NCBI GenBank assembly: GCA_039090855.1
Contig: CM077005.1
Span: 75,078,607-75,142,606, forward strand
DNA from: Macrothele yani
Taxonomy: Eukaryota; Arthropoda; Arachnida; Araneae; Macrothelidae
Reading direction: 5' to 3'
DNA length: 64,000 nucleotides
Below, piece after piece: positions 43,139 through 54,590 of this stretch (position 1 is the stretch's first letter; each line of letters begins with the position of its first letter). The notes under the pieces are model-generated. The model was given only the letters and a program-made list of their open reading frames with translations. It did not search any database and had not been told where the DNA came from. The position numbers were made by a program, and so were the translations under genes.

Positions 43139-43300
43139 GATGTACTACGGAGGTGATGCATGAGTCAAAACGGCAAGCTTTAGCGATCAGCCTTGCCAGC
43201 GTAGTTTATTTGGGAGAACATTCGACTCTGGAGAAGGAAGACGTGGATTCTAATCGCCCACGGTCAGAAAAGCGCTCGTATGCTATAAGGTCAGTCATTT
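43139..43300 (+). mobile_element. SINE-C copy
   Basis: TACTACGGAGGTGATGCATG, CTTGCCAGCGTAGTTTATTT, GGAGAACATTCGACTCTGGA, GACGTGGATTCTAATCGCC, GGTCAGAAAAGCGC. It sits about 130 bp after the preceding copy, in the same orientation. Confidence 0.85.
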
Positions 43301-43631
43301 ATTTTTCATTTATTATTGTTTCGCCCTTGCGTATCTCGAAGGTTTTCTACGTTGTTGAATGCCATACAGCACAAATTCAGAAGTTGTTAAGAAGCATGCA
43401 TCCCAATGCAACGAACGTAAGTCTGTGTCACCTTAGCACGAGCAAGTAATATTGTGCATCTTGTTTAACGGTTTTTTAAAGAAAAACATCAAATGCATGA
43501 TAGATGGTGTACAGTTTTTTTTTTGTTTTTAGTTTCAACTACACAAGGCTATCGGAAAAGCGTCGTCGAACCTTTTACATTTTGGGAAACACTATGTCTG
43601 TGCATAAGGATCCAGCATTGTATAGTCACAT

Positions 43632-43750
43632 AAATATCTTACTTGCACAAGCATATGTCCGGCTTGTGCAAGTAAGATATTTGTCTGGCTTGTGCAGAGC
43701 GCAAAAGGAGATACATACGCGTGCTCTATGTATCTCCTTTTGTGCTCTGC
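43632..43750. repeat. Two adjacent long hairpins
   Basis: Hairpin 1: perfect 21-bp arms at 43632-43652 and 43662-43682 (AAATATCTTACTTGCACAAG C), 9-nt loop. Hairpin 2: 24-bp arms at 43694-43717 and 43727-43750 (GCAGAGCGCAAAAGGAGATA), one mismatch, 9-nt loop. The hairpins are 11 nt apart, and parts of the arms (GCTTGTGCA, TGCTCTGC) recur nearby. Confidence 0.95.
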
Positions 43751-43754
43751 GCGG

Positions 43755-45420
43755 ATGAAGGAGATCGAAATATGTGCTCTGCTTGTTGTTCGTCTGTCCA
43801 ACACTCTGATTTTCCTCCAAGCTGAAATAACCACTTCTGAAGTTCACAAACTACTTACATCACCTGCTTGCATCTGCAGCTTTCTCACCATGTGCCCGAC
43901 AACTCCACTCTCGTGTTTCTGCGGCGGTATTCCCGAGATTAACCCTTTTAAGGACGTTAAAATCGTGTTTGGCTGAGAATACCATAACGCTCGAAACAGT
44001 CAGTTGCTACTTTTCGAATTTGTGTTCCCCGTTTTACAGGTAAATAAAAGAAACATTAGTGCTGAGTCATCACACCAAACTTCCGATATGTAGGTTTGAC
44101 ATGCATTGACCTTGTTCTGTTTTCCTGTGATAATCACTGCCTTATTCCATGGAAAAGAGATGTGATGTCATGAAACTGAATTACATGGCTCCGGAAGAAA
44201 CCAACTGCAGTTTCACTTTTTCGTTTAGTGACAACAATGATGACTGAGGGTGACTTCGGCTAACCCCGCAGAGGCCGTGCAAATTAAAAAAGCGAGTGTG
44301 TGAAATTTTCACTGTAGAGGGACGATTAGGGCTCCCGTGATCATCTGCATATTCGGGCGCTTGGGATGTATGGTTGTTAAAGGGTTAGACATGATCAACA
44401 AAGTGTAACGAATCGTGTGTCGTAGCTGAACTAACCGCACTTGTACACTGCCGTTCGACGCAGCGTTGCCACCATACCTGTGCAACACCAAATTTAGGCA
44501 AAAATTCTATCGTTGCACTTTTACATCCCGCTAAGTGGGGCGCGAAGACTTATAAACGGACCTAATAGTTCATTGCAGAAAATAGTAACCCTCTATAACG
44601 CAGTGAACGAGAAACATTAGCCCCCTCTAGCATCACTATGGAATAGACTTTTTGTTTTATAGGTAAAAAAGAATAAGATGCTTTCAGCAGGACAGTAAAG
44701 CTATGAAAGACATGCTGTTCTTGTTTTAACACTTCAGACAACTATCACACTAGTCACCAGAATATCAGATCATTCGTTTATCATTGAAGCAAAAGTTTTG
44801 AATGGCGACAAAAGCACATAGTTATGTCGCATGACTATTTTTAACATTAGTCTTGGTGAAACAAAACAAGCAGTATGTACACTGGGACTTTATCACCTAC
44901 CTCATAATCCATTGCAGGTTCGTTTTTTATAAATCCATTAGGAGAAGTAATATAATTATGAAACACATTTCACGCTGTATTTCATTAGTTTAACTAATGT
45001 AACGTTCAACATTTTTGTAGTACTGCAAGTAGAGAGATACTTAACTGAAAAATATAATGAAGTAATGTTGCCAGTCGAACCACGCTTCGTACGGGCTATA
45101 AATCGATCAGTTAACTACCTACTGTACAGCGTACCTGCAACTGTGATGATGAATAAACACGACAATCAGAGGGAGTTCGCTCGACGATGCGAGGATTCCG
45201 CGATTTAAGAGCATCTGGAATTTCTGCGTACAACCTTGGCGCATGTGTATCAGAGCTTGCATTAAAACTTCCTCGAATCTTGAAAAAGATTTGAGATTTA
45301 AAAACTCGAATCTTCGCGCTTTTTTCGTCAACGTGGGGCGCAATTTGATTTTTAAGGGGGGCAATTCGAGAATGAGAGCACACTAAATACTTTTTTACTT
45401 TCTTCTAAGATCGCCAGAAG
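43755..45420. other. About 1.7 kb without a recognised gene
   Basis: Short ORFs only. Two overlapping minus-strand ORFs at 45111-45383 have no domain. Confidence 0.35.
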
Positions 45421-45430
45421 AAAGTACAAA

Positions 45431-45456
45431 AAAATCACAGGCAAACCTGTGATTTT
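45431..45456. repeat. Perfect 11-bp hairpin
   Basis: AAAATCACAGG, CAAA, CCTGTGATTTT, immediately followed by the palindrome-like GGTTTTCTGAAAACC at 45457-45471. Confidence 0.9.
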
Positions 45457-45868
45457 GGTTTTCTGAAAACCAGAGCAAGAAGAATTCCCCGAAACCTCTA
45501 AAATGCCTCCCCGCTTGCAATCGCCTAGCGCATGCTCACTTCTTCTCAACTAAGAGAAAAACGCTCCTTCAAACTCCATTTCAAAGTCCACTAGCGAGGC
45601 TTCTACTGACCTTTGAACCTCAGCGATATTCCAATGAATCCCACGCCAACGCAATCCTATTCTCTTTGCCTATACGCAAACAAATAGCAGAATGCTGATG
45701 CCAAGTACTTCCGTTCGATTCGAAACCAAAAACACTTGTCTTATCTTCTCTTTCCGAAACATAAAAAGTAACTATCCCACTCCCTCTGCTTTCACATTGT
45801 CACAACCATCAATGTGCATTTCATTTCATAAGTTTTTCTAACATTTATTTCTTTCAGTCGCAAACACT

Positions 45869-47643
45869 ATGCACAAAATGAGTAGAGCAAGCAAGAAAAA
45901 AATTCGTCAGTATTCAGAAGAATATTTAAAATTTGGTTTCATACCCACTATCCACGATGAGCGGTCACCTAGAAGCCTCTTATGCCAACAATGCTTGACC
46001 AACGAATCAATGAAACGAGGTCGTCTTGAGGCGCATTTGAAGGCGAAACATAGTGCGTATGTAAATTCAGATTTACATTACTTCAAGACTTTAAAGGAGA
46101 AGTTTGAAAAAAGATCAACAGTAAAGTCTCTGTTCACTGCACAAACTGTTACTGTCAGTCGTACTCTTGAGGCTAGTTACGAAATTTCTTTACTCATTGC
46201 TAAATCTGGAAAAAACATCATACTATAGAGGAGGATTTAATTAAACCATCAATATCAGCATTTCTTAAAACAGTTCTGGGAAAGATGACAAAGACGTGAA
46301 AGCCATGCCACTCAGTAACAATACTGTTAGCAGAAGAATAGATGAAAATGAGTGAAGATATTGAAACACAAATTGTTGAAAAGCTGAAATCAAGAAAATG
46401 GTCAGTACAAATGGATGAATCAACGCTGAGAGGCAGTGAGGTCGTATTGCTAACCTCTGTAAGATATGTTGATAAAGGTGAATTTGCTGAAGAAATATTA
46501 TTCTGCAAATCATTAGAGAGCCCCACTACCGCCACTGATATATATAATAAGCTAAAAAGTTACTTAGATGTCAATAATATACCAATGGAAAACATAACAT
46601 CTTGTGCTACAGATGGTGCTCCTGTTATGATGGGCAAGAAAAATGGCTGCTTAAAATTGATGAAAGATGAGAATCCAGATATGCTTCTTGTGCACTGTGT
46701 TATTCATAGAGAGAACTTAGTGTCTAAAAATATTTCTCCTGTTCTTAATGAGGTACTATAATTAGTTATAAAATATATCAATGCTATCAAAGCTAATGCC
46801 AAATGTGAGTGTCTCTTCAAGAAATTTTATGAATATAAAAATGCAGACCATGTGAGACTTCCCATTGAGGTAAGGTGGCTATCAAAGGGAAATTGCTTGA
46901 AAAGATTCATGGAAACTATTTGATATTCTTAGGGATTTTTAAGTGACAAGCCGGAAATGAAGCACCTGCTAACCGTTGATGGTAAAACATTTCTGAGTTA
47001 TTTAGCAGATATCTTTGAAAAACTGAATATGTTGAATAAACAACTTCAAGGAAAAAATAAAAGTGTTGTTGATGCAAAGGCGAAAATATTTGGCTTCATT
47101 ACATTTATAGAGTTGTGTCCAAAACATATTTCTAACACAAATTTTGACCTGTTTCATTGGCTAAAGAAATGTGAGGTGACTGATGCTGCTGTACTTGTCA
47201 TTGTGGATGATCTGAAAATATTGGCCTCTGATTTGAAAGAAATATTTTCTGATTTAAAACAAATTGATTTTCCAACATGGGTGATGCAGCCAGTGAGTGA
47301 TAGTGGATCTATCTGATGTTTCAATGCACCAAGAAGAACTGTCGGAAATGCAAAATGATGAGTCAGTTAAAACTTTATTCAATATGAAAGGAGCGATGGC
47401 ATGGCTTTGTGATGAGACAGAAACTAAATACCCAAATTCAACCAACTTTGCAAGAAAACTGCTGTTACCGTTCCATCTTCATATCTAGCTGAATGTGGCT
47501 TTAGTGCTGTTAATGATTTACTACTGAAGAAAAGAAATCGGCTGGACATCACTAAACGAGGAGACTTGAGATTGAAGCTGACTAAACTGGTGCCTAATAT
47601 AAAATCTCTCTGCAGCAGGCATGCAGCACAAGGATCTCACTAA
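45869..47643 (+). pseudogene. hAT-superfamily transposase, ZBED5/SCAND3-like
   Basis: Cut-and-paste hAT transposase, broken. Reading from the ATG at 45869: an N-terminal basic region, a BED-like zinc finger (CQQC with downstream LEAHLKAKH), then a helical region ending near 46225. The catalytic region includes WSVQMDESTLRG (first D, near 46410), ENITSCATDGAPVMMGKKNG (second D, near 46610), VHCVIHRENL, and EVRWLSKGNCLKRF near 46880. After an insertion domain it closes with SYLAECGFSAVNDLLLKKRN near 47500, the hAT C-terminal dimerisation motif, and ends GSH* at 47641-47643. Breaks include a frameshift near 46225-46340, stops after NEVL and METI, and frameshifts near 47290 and 47465. Full length would be about 590 residues, as in ZBED-type proteins. 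Terminal repeats not found. Confidence 0.88.
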
Positions 47644-48150
47644 CTTTAGTATACTTATCTTGAGGTGAGCTCAAATTGTACTTTTAATTAAAATGATCAA
47701 AGTATTACAGAAAAGACTGTTGTATATTCCTTCGTAACGAGGACCAGCGCAGAACTTTTAAATAGAACGCAAACAAGAAGATTCGAAAGAATTACTCACT
47801 TTATACTCTTATTTCAAACAACTGGAGCATTTATTGAATAGTCATATAACCTGAATATAGACTTTGATCCAATTGAAACATGCCTTCAATTACTAAAACA
47901 TTCCGTAGTGACGGAGCACAGGCAGGCAATCATTGGCGTACAGGCAATCATAGATTAAAGACTATATGGGTCCATTCAACTCACAATTACAAGAACTACA
48001 AAAGTTATGCTGTCTTCTCTGCGCTCAGCCGTCTGACGTCACAACCTCGCGCGTTGCTTGGCGCCTGTCGCTAACCGCGTTCGGTCACGGTTTATTCCTA
48101 ACAAAAACTTCAATTAAAATTATTTTATATTTATGCCGTTCAGTTTTCTA
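47644..48150. other. No recognised gene; short CpG-rich patch
   Basis: A GC-rich patch at 48017-48090 includes TGACGTCA (48037). This could be the outer part of the hAT element or unrelated; I cannot tell. Confidence 0.35.
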
Positions 48151-48153
48151 TTA

Positions 48154-49577
48154 CACTGGCGGAAAGTGAAGAAGGAACACAAAGAAAGAAACGTCGGATA
48201 CCAACGAAATTTATACAACATAATAACGGAATACAGAGGATAACGTGATCAAAACATTATGGCAAAATATAGCTGTACTTGCTGGTAAACTGAAAAATAA
48301 CATTTCCATGTAGCATAGTTAGTACGAGGTTGAACCGCCATCAACTGCGTCACACTGTGCAATTCTCATATGGAGTCTGTCGTACAGATGTTGGATGTAA
48401 GTTTGGGGTATTGAGTTCCAAGCATCCTCAACCTGGACGCGTAAATCGGGGATGGTCGTGGCTGGCCGTGGAGACCGGATAAGTCGTTGTCTCATAAAAT
48501 CCCACACGTGCTCAACGGGGGACAAATCCGGTGAACGTTCAGGCCATGGAAGTTGTCTCACTCCCTGAAGTGCATGTTGCGTTGCACGTGCCGTGTGTGG
48601 GCGTGCGTTATCTTGCTAGAAAAAAACATGATGGACGGACCTTACAAATGGCACAACAACGGGCTGAATGATGTAGAAGGTGCTGTTTAACGTACCACGA
48701 TACGAACACTAGTTGTGCACGGGAGTGATAGCGGATCGCTCCCCACATCAGGAGACCAGGTGTAGGCCCTGTGCGTCGCTGGCGAATGCAAGAAGGGTGG
48801 AGACGCTCCTCTGTGCGTCTGCGAATACGCATACGGCCATCGGAGGCTCCCAAGCAGAATCTGCTTTCATTGCTGAACACGACAGATCGCCATGGCGTTC
48901 TCCAGTGCAGACGATGGCGACACCACTGCAGCCGTTCCTGACGGTGGGCTTTAGTCAGAGGTACACATGCCAGAGGCACACGTGCACGTAGTCCTGCATC
49001 CAGTAGACGGTTGCGGATTGTTCGCACAGTCACCTCAGGTGCAACGGCAGCTCGGATTTGCGTCGCAGTGGATGTTCTGTTTGACAACGCCGCTCTTTTT
49101 ATGCGTCGATCGGTCCGCTCATCAGTCCATCTGTGACTCCCGGTTCCACGTCTTCTCGTGTGGAAATGTTTCTCAGGACCATCTACGCCACCATCGTACC
49201 ACCACCGATACTTCCCGTCCAATTCGCTCCGCAATACGACGATACGACCACCCGGCCTCGCGGAGTCCGACTAGACTATCTTGCTCAAAGTCCGATAACT
49301 GCAGAAGTCGTACACGTCTTCCATGTCCAGTCATTGCAGCTTCTTCAGTGCCTTCGCACGTGTCCGTACGCCGACGACTGATTACATTCACTTGGCCGTA
49401 CTCCTTAAATACCACCGACGATAATTTGCATATTATGCCGTGCTGTGGCGTAAGCGCTCACGGGTTGGTCCCGAAATTAACATCACACCTACGTAATCTC
49501 GACCCCATGAACATATGCAAATTTCATGATAGTCCGCCAGTTCGTTCTTGGTGTTCTTTTTTCACTTTCCGCCAGTG
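48154..49577 (-). mobile_element. Tc1-like transposon, DD32E-spaced, copy H
   Basis: 1424 bp, inverted ends CACTGGCGGAAAGTGAAGAA and the inverse of CACTGGCGGAAAGTGAAAAA, TA on both sides (48152-48153, 49578-49579). Same family as copy G, opposite orientation. Confidence 0.96.
48319..49334 (-). pseudogene. Tc1-like transposase (DD32E), copy H
   Basis: Close relative of the copy-G protein. Start taken at the ATG at 49332-49334 (MTGHGRRVRLLQLSDFEQ). A stop or frameshift follows RWWRRWS, and a frameshift with deletion lies near 48610-48700, where the second catalytic block (QQDNARPH in copy G) is split. The first catalytic Asp is replaced: VVFSNESRFCLGAS, with AAT at 48869-48871 where copy G has GAT. 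The C-terminus, SPDLSPVEHVWDFMRQRLIR to GGSTSY, is intact and shows the Arg codon that became TGA in copy G. Inactive for at least three reasons. Confidence 0.94.
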
Positions 49578-49723
49578 TATAAGTTTTGAAACTTTATTTG
49601 CTGTTTTTCATATCACTTCGTATTATATATATTTGTTTTTTAACAATTTCTTAGTGATTTCTTCCTCAGTACTTCAACTGTAATTTCGTTCCTTAATTTT
49701 TCTCTTTCACGGATGCCATTTTC

Positions 49724-49768
49724 TTTGGAAGCTTGCTAATGACCTTTTAGGTCATCAACAAGTTTCCA
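49724..49768. repeat. Imperfect palindrome, ~20-bp arms
   Basis: CTTTGGAAGCTTGC, ATGACC / GGTCAT, CAACAAGTTTCCAAAG: paired arms with small mismatches. Confidence 0.7.
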
Positions 49769-49887
49769 AAGAACATGTGAATAGGAGTTCATTTTTTGAA
49801 TAATATGTCACAGAATTATACGTATATGTCATTATACGTGGAGGATAGGAGTTACATATAATTCTTTTTTGAATAATAAGAATTATA

Positions 49888-51190
49888 CACTGGTGTGCAA
49901 AAATTAAGGACCAAGAGGAGAAATTAGCATAACAGCGGAGCAAGCAGGCAGAACTGACCGAAAGACCACTCAGGAGATAGACTAGGGTCCGGTACAGTAG
50001 GACATACGCATATATGCAGCATGACGTAGGGGGGCGGGAGTGTCGGAAGGGTATAAAGCACACGGGCGGTATACGCTCAGCAATTCGGTGAAAGCTATTG
50101 CACGTTGTACATCAGTTCGAACGGCGTCGAGTTGCTGCCACCGTGTGATATGGTCAACAAGCAATCCAGTAGACGACATCTGGATGACTTTATCCCAGGT
50201 CGCGTCATTGGGAAGTTGGAAAAAGGTCGAAGTGTGACTAGTGTGGCCGAGGAGTTCGGGATCGCTCACAGCATCGTTTCACGAGCTTGAAGAGATTTTC
50301 AAACGACAAGAACAGCTGTCCGAGAGTTTAGCAGTGGTCGTCCACGAGCAACCACGGGGGCGGACGACCGGTATATTGTACTACAGGCGAGAAGAAACAG
50401 ACGGCAGATAGCGGAAGAAATCGCAAGGAACATGCAACAGACAACTTTACGTCCGTTACCGCGGTTTACTGTGGCCAGGAGACTGCACAAAGGTGGTCTA
50501 ATTTCACGACGGGCAGTACGGTGTGTGCCATTAACGCCAGCTCATCGGAGACGGCGGTTTCTGTGGTGCCAGGAACACAAGAGCTGGAAACATCAGCAAT
50601 GGGGTCGAGTTCTCTTTACGAATGAGAGTCGATTTAGTCTGACGAGCGATTCTGGGAGTATACACATCTGGAGAGAGCAGGGAACACGCAATCGCACCTC
50701 CAACATCATCGAAAGGGACCGGTTTGGAGGTGGCGGAGTTCTCGTTTGGGGCGGTATCATGCTTGGTAGCCGTACTGACCTCCACATCTTCCAAGGAGGT
50801 TCAGTCACTGGTGTTCGCTTTTGTACCGAGGTTCTCCTGCCTCACGTGCGTCTGTTTAGATGTGCTGTGGGTCCTGAGTTCGTCTTCATGAACGACAACG
50901 CTGCACCTCATCGTACAGTGGCTGCCGCAGAGCTGTTGGAAAGTGAAGACATTCAACGCATGGATTGGCCCGCAAGGTGCCCGGATCTAAATCCAATCGA
51001 ACACGTGTGGGACCTTCTCGTGATATGCTTGGCAGCACGTCACTAGGCGCCAGCAACGATTCCGCAGCTGCGATTGGCGCTACAAGAGGAATGGACCGCG
51101 ATGCCTCAACAGCTCCTTGACAAACTCGTCCTCAGCATGGACAGACGTTGTAAATCCTGCAACGCAGTCAGGGGTGATCATACGTGCTTG
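49888..51190 (+). mobile_element. Tc1-like transposon, DD34E, right end missing
   Basis: Left end CACTGGTGTGCAAAAATTAA follows TA at 49886-49887 and resembles the ends of the 7874-9413 family. I find no inverted counterpart after the transposase, so the 3' end is lost or has diverged beyond recognition. Confidence 0.8.
50150..51190 (+). pseudogene. Tc1 transposase (DD34E), few mutations
   Basis: Start taken at the ATG at 50150, the family's usual start (MVNKQSSRRHLDDFIPGRVI). HTH 1 (EEFGIAHSIVSRA) is followed by TGA where the family has Trp (RAWRDF), at about 50288. Then QARRNRRQIAEEIARNMQ, an HTH-2 region with RFTVARRLHKGGLISRR, the first catalytic block LFTNESRFSLTSDSG (AAT at 50621-50623 instead of an Asp codon), FVFMNDNAAPHRTVAAAELL with the second D, and CPDLNPIEHVWDLL with the E, 34 residues apart. 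A stop after LAARH (51045) cuts off the C-terminal LQEEWTAMPQQLLDKLVLSM region, which continues in frame. Dead on two stops and a catalytic substitution, but otherwise well preserved. Confidence 0.93.
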
Positions 51191-52438
51191 CAGGGTCACT
51201 GAAGGGCCACTTGTGGCAGCTACCGCCTGTGATGGACCACTGATGGCCCTGTTGTGGCATATGACAACTGATGGGGTGCCAACTGTTGGCCAGCTGTTGG
51301 CCTGAACTGCTGGCCGTTTTGTTGGCCGCCCGGACATTTGATTGACGGTTCGGCAGCGGCAACATAGTGCTGGGCCACCAAGACTGTTTTTACTGGGAAT
51401 TGTCAAGTCGCGACGTCACAGCCCGGTACAATAGGTGAAATTTTCTTACATGGAATAGCTTGGGGCTCCTTGTACCTATTGAGAAAACCATCACCACATA
51501 AGGCTGTGCTGATGTACTTGCCAACCACTTACACCCGTTTATGGGTACCCGTTTGACAAGCGTGGGATGGCTTCTTTCATCATGGCAATTCCCAGTCATA
51601 TCGCACCTGTCTGGCGAGGGACTGGATAGTAAACCATTGCACTGAGCTCGCAATGGTAATGGGCCATTCATGAACGATTCATTCACAACGAATGACTCTT
51701 CACTGTGAACGGTGGACGTTTCGCTCTAACCTCTGGGAATGATCATTCAATCTACGTTTAATGCAACGCATACTGAAGTCGCAGCACCTCTTGGAATGAT
51801 CATTCAATCTACGTTTAATGCAACACATACTGAAGTCGCAGCAGGTTTAGCTTTCTTCCACTCCGATGAGTTTGGAAAAGCATCTCCAAAAGTAATGTCG
51901 TGAATTAATAAATGTCAACCGTTATGTGAGTGAGAAATCAACTGGGAAATAAGGGCAAAATTCAAAAATGGGAAAACTACGTGAGTGACATTCATCTAAA
52001 TAGTGTGCCTGAATCGTTCGGCACTACCGGAGATTCATTTGTGAACGAAGAGTGAATGCGTCTCCAAAAGTCGTTCTTTTGAGAAATTTGCCAAAAAGAG
52101 CTATAAATGCAATTCTCTTGGCTAATCATTAATCGTCAACGGTGAATGAAGGAAATCTGCTTTTTTGGGCACTTTCCCGATTTCCACTTGCCCGCGCACT
52201 CGCAAGGGAAATGACGATTTTGCTCAGTGAGCATAGTGCGAAAACAAGCTGGGGTGGATGTTCAGTAAATGGCAATTAATTTGAGTGATATTCGTAAATG
52301 ACACTTTTCAGTTAAGGATGCATCAAAAATGAACACACAAGAATAAGGTACCTATGTCATCACTAGTTCGCAACCCTCAGATGGCCCAACTGATGTTTAT
52401 GTCATTTCATACGTATGTCTCTGACAGATGAAACTTTA
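51191..52438. other. About 1.2 kb without a recognised gene
   Basis: Contains TTGGCC-rich sequence at 51225-51330, a 57-bp tandem duplication at 51730-51843, and repeated GAACGATTCATT/GAATGA motifs. No coding signature. Confidence 0.4.
51730..51843 (+). repeat. 57-bp tandem duplication
   Basis: Two copies of GGAATGATCATTCAATCTAC continuing to ACTGAAGTCGCAGCA, with about three differences. Confidence 0.92.
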
Positions 52439-52538
52439 TACAGTGTTCAGTTAATGTTTCGACAAACTCAGAGGGTTGTCAGTAGACATCAAGAGGAACA
52501 AAATTGAAATGGAACATGGTGTCGCAAACCATGTTTAG

Positions 52539-52973
52539 TTGGTGAAAATCGCGAAAACACGTACGCAGGCTCTGATTCAAGGGGAGAGGGAAAGTGGATG
52601 TCAGTTGATCGCTGAATGCGTTCGATGCATGTGTTTCATGCATGATGGTGCCCCAGCACATTTTCCCCACGAGGTGCCTAACCACCTCGATGCTACATAC
52701 CCAGGGAGGTGGATTGGATGTGCCGGAACCGTCTCATGGCCTCCACGTTCGCCGGATCTCAATCCGTTGGACTTCTTCCTCTGGGGTCACCTTAAATCAC
52801 CCGCATATGAGACGCCTATGGATACACCGGAGGATCTCATAGCGCGGATCGTCGTCGCTGCGGCAGACATCAATAGCACAGCCGGTATTTTCGAGCGCGT
52901 CCGGGAATCGTTTTTACGTCGTTGTAGACTGTGCAATGACGTCCGCGGCCGCCACTTCGAACAGCACCTGTAA
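52539..52973 (+). pseudogene. DD41D-type transposase, C-terminal half
   Basis: Open frame of 144 codons whose first ~35 codons read through the left TIR. From about residue 38 it matches the catalytic half of DD41D transposases: CFMHDGAPAHF (second D), PNHLDATYPGRWIG, SWPPRSPDLNPLDFFLWGHL (third D) and ERVRESFLRRCRLCNDVRGR, ending EQHL*. I count 41 residues between the two Asp. The N-terminal DNA-binding part and the first catalytic D are absent, deleted at the TIR junction. No stops within the retained half, so the deletion may be fairly recent. Confidence 0.92.
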
Positions 52974-53098
52974 TAATTTCGTTCACATCATTCTCATCGT
53001 TCCTTTTCCACAACAACGTAATAATTGTGCACAACAATGTAATAATTTTTAACACCTGTAATAATTTCACTCTCATCATTCTCATCGTTCCCTTTCCA
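52968..53098 (+). repeat. ~82-bp tandem duplication in the transposon
   Basis: CACCTGTAATAATTTC followed by CATCATTCTCATCGTTCC occurs twice, with GTAATAATT-type filler between. Confidence 0.8.
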
Positions 53099-54539
53099 GC
53101 ATTGTACTGTGCACCACAAGCTGTGTTGTAAACATGCTGCCAAATAAATTTGTTTTTAGTTATTATTGTATTCTTTGTCGTCTCCGCGTGACGTCAGAAC
53201 CTGCATACGTATTTTCGCGATTTTCACTGACTATACGTGGTTTGCGACACCATGTTCCATTTCAATTTTTGTTCCTCTTGATGTCTACTAACAACCCTTC
53301 TGAGTTTGGTTTGTCGCCGCATTAACTGAACGCCCAGTATAGAAAGATATTTCGTTGTGTGCGTGCAGTGAATTTTCTTTTTGTGTGTCAGATGTGTGAT
53401 CAGTTTGAGATATAAAAATGTCTTATGGCAAAAGAAGAGTGGGAGAACGACCACGTTGTGTTCATCAGACTTTTTACATTCCATCGTGCAAAATTGGTTT
53501 GTTTAAAACTTCTCAGTACTTATATCTGGTATTCATTGCTAATTTTTAATTTGATAATTGTGGGTTGGAGAAAGAAAACAGCGGATGTTTCTCCAAGGAA
53601 GCTTTTAAATAAAATTGCTCTAAATTTGCAATGTAAACCTGCTACGAAACCATAAAAATAAGAAGAAGCACACAGCTGCCTTTTGAAAAATACGAGGCAA
53701 CCTATTTCAACTTACAAGCACAATGTGCTCTTTGAAACATGTGTGTAACGTGAATTTAGTTTTCTTGTGATAAGTTATGTTTTTAAATTTATGAATGCCT
53801 TTTACACAACAGTTGCATTCTAAAAACAGTTTATTTAAAATATGTATAATTTCAAAAGTACTAAATTTATTCTAGAAAACATATTTCATAGTACACACAC
53901 GTACTTTAGGTACTATAGCGTAGAACTGAGCGCCGGATTATCATATCTAATAAGGTAAGTGTTCTTCTCTACCTTCTTGAAGAAAGTGTTAAATGGAAGT
54001 TACAGGGAACATTTTCATTTCATTTCTTCATACACTTGTTTGTAGCAGGCCAACGGCTTTTGCAGATTGTAGAAATTTTTTCTGTATTTGAATCATCATC
54101 TTCTAGTGCTTTTAAAACACCTCTCTTTGATTTAAAGAATCTTTAAGAAGTTTGACTATAAAAACCTTTATGGGAAAATTCATACTACTTCCGTTGTATT
54201 TAGCATTTGCCGTTTGTCTGAGTTCCTTCTGCATTTCCATTCCATTCCCGCTCTATGCATTCAATACGGCATACCAACTGGAATTATAAGAAGTGTATAA
54301 TACTGTACATAACTCCATTCAATACGGCACAGAACGGGAAATTACCAGGCTAAACATTTTCTGTCGCCAATCGTAAAATGATCGCAAGCGAGTTGTGTTC
54401 ACCAAAGGAATTGAGAGTCAAAATCTATTATAGTTCGTGCAATGTTCGTACATGCAAACTGTTCGTTTCTTGAAAGTCCGTAAGTACAGGTTCGCATGCA
54501 CGCGCCTAAGAATTTAACTCGGACCTTTTGCACTGTGTC

Positions 54540-54590
54540 AACATGGGTGGCAATAATACCGCTACATGGGTGGCAATAATACCGCTACAT
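54540..54590 (+). repeat. 24-bp perfect tandem duplication
   Basis: ACATGGGTGGCAATAATACC GCT is repeated directly. Confidence 0.95.

Larger units (their letters stand above)
52441..53337 (+). mobile_element. Internally deleted DD41D element, ~135-bp TIRs
   Basis: Flanked by TA (52439-52440, 53338-53339). The inverted ends share CGACAAA, TAGACATCAAGAGGAACAAA, TTGAAATGGAACATGGTGTC and GCAAACCA over about 135 bp (52441-52575 against about 53190-53337). 897 bp in total. Confidence 0.92.

Noticed and set aside
48967..49683. 238-codon plus-strand ORF
   Set aside because: It is the antisense of the copy-H transposase and runs out through the right TIR.
50531..50808. Minus-strand ORFs of 71-87 codons
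   Set aside because: Antisense of the DD34E transposase at 50150-51190.
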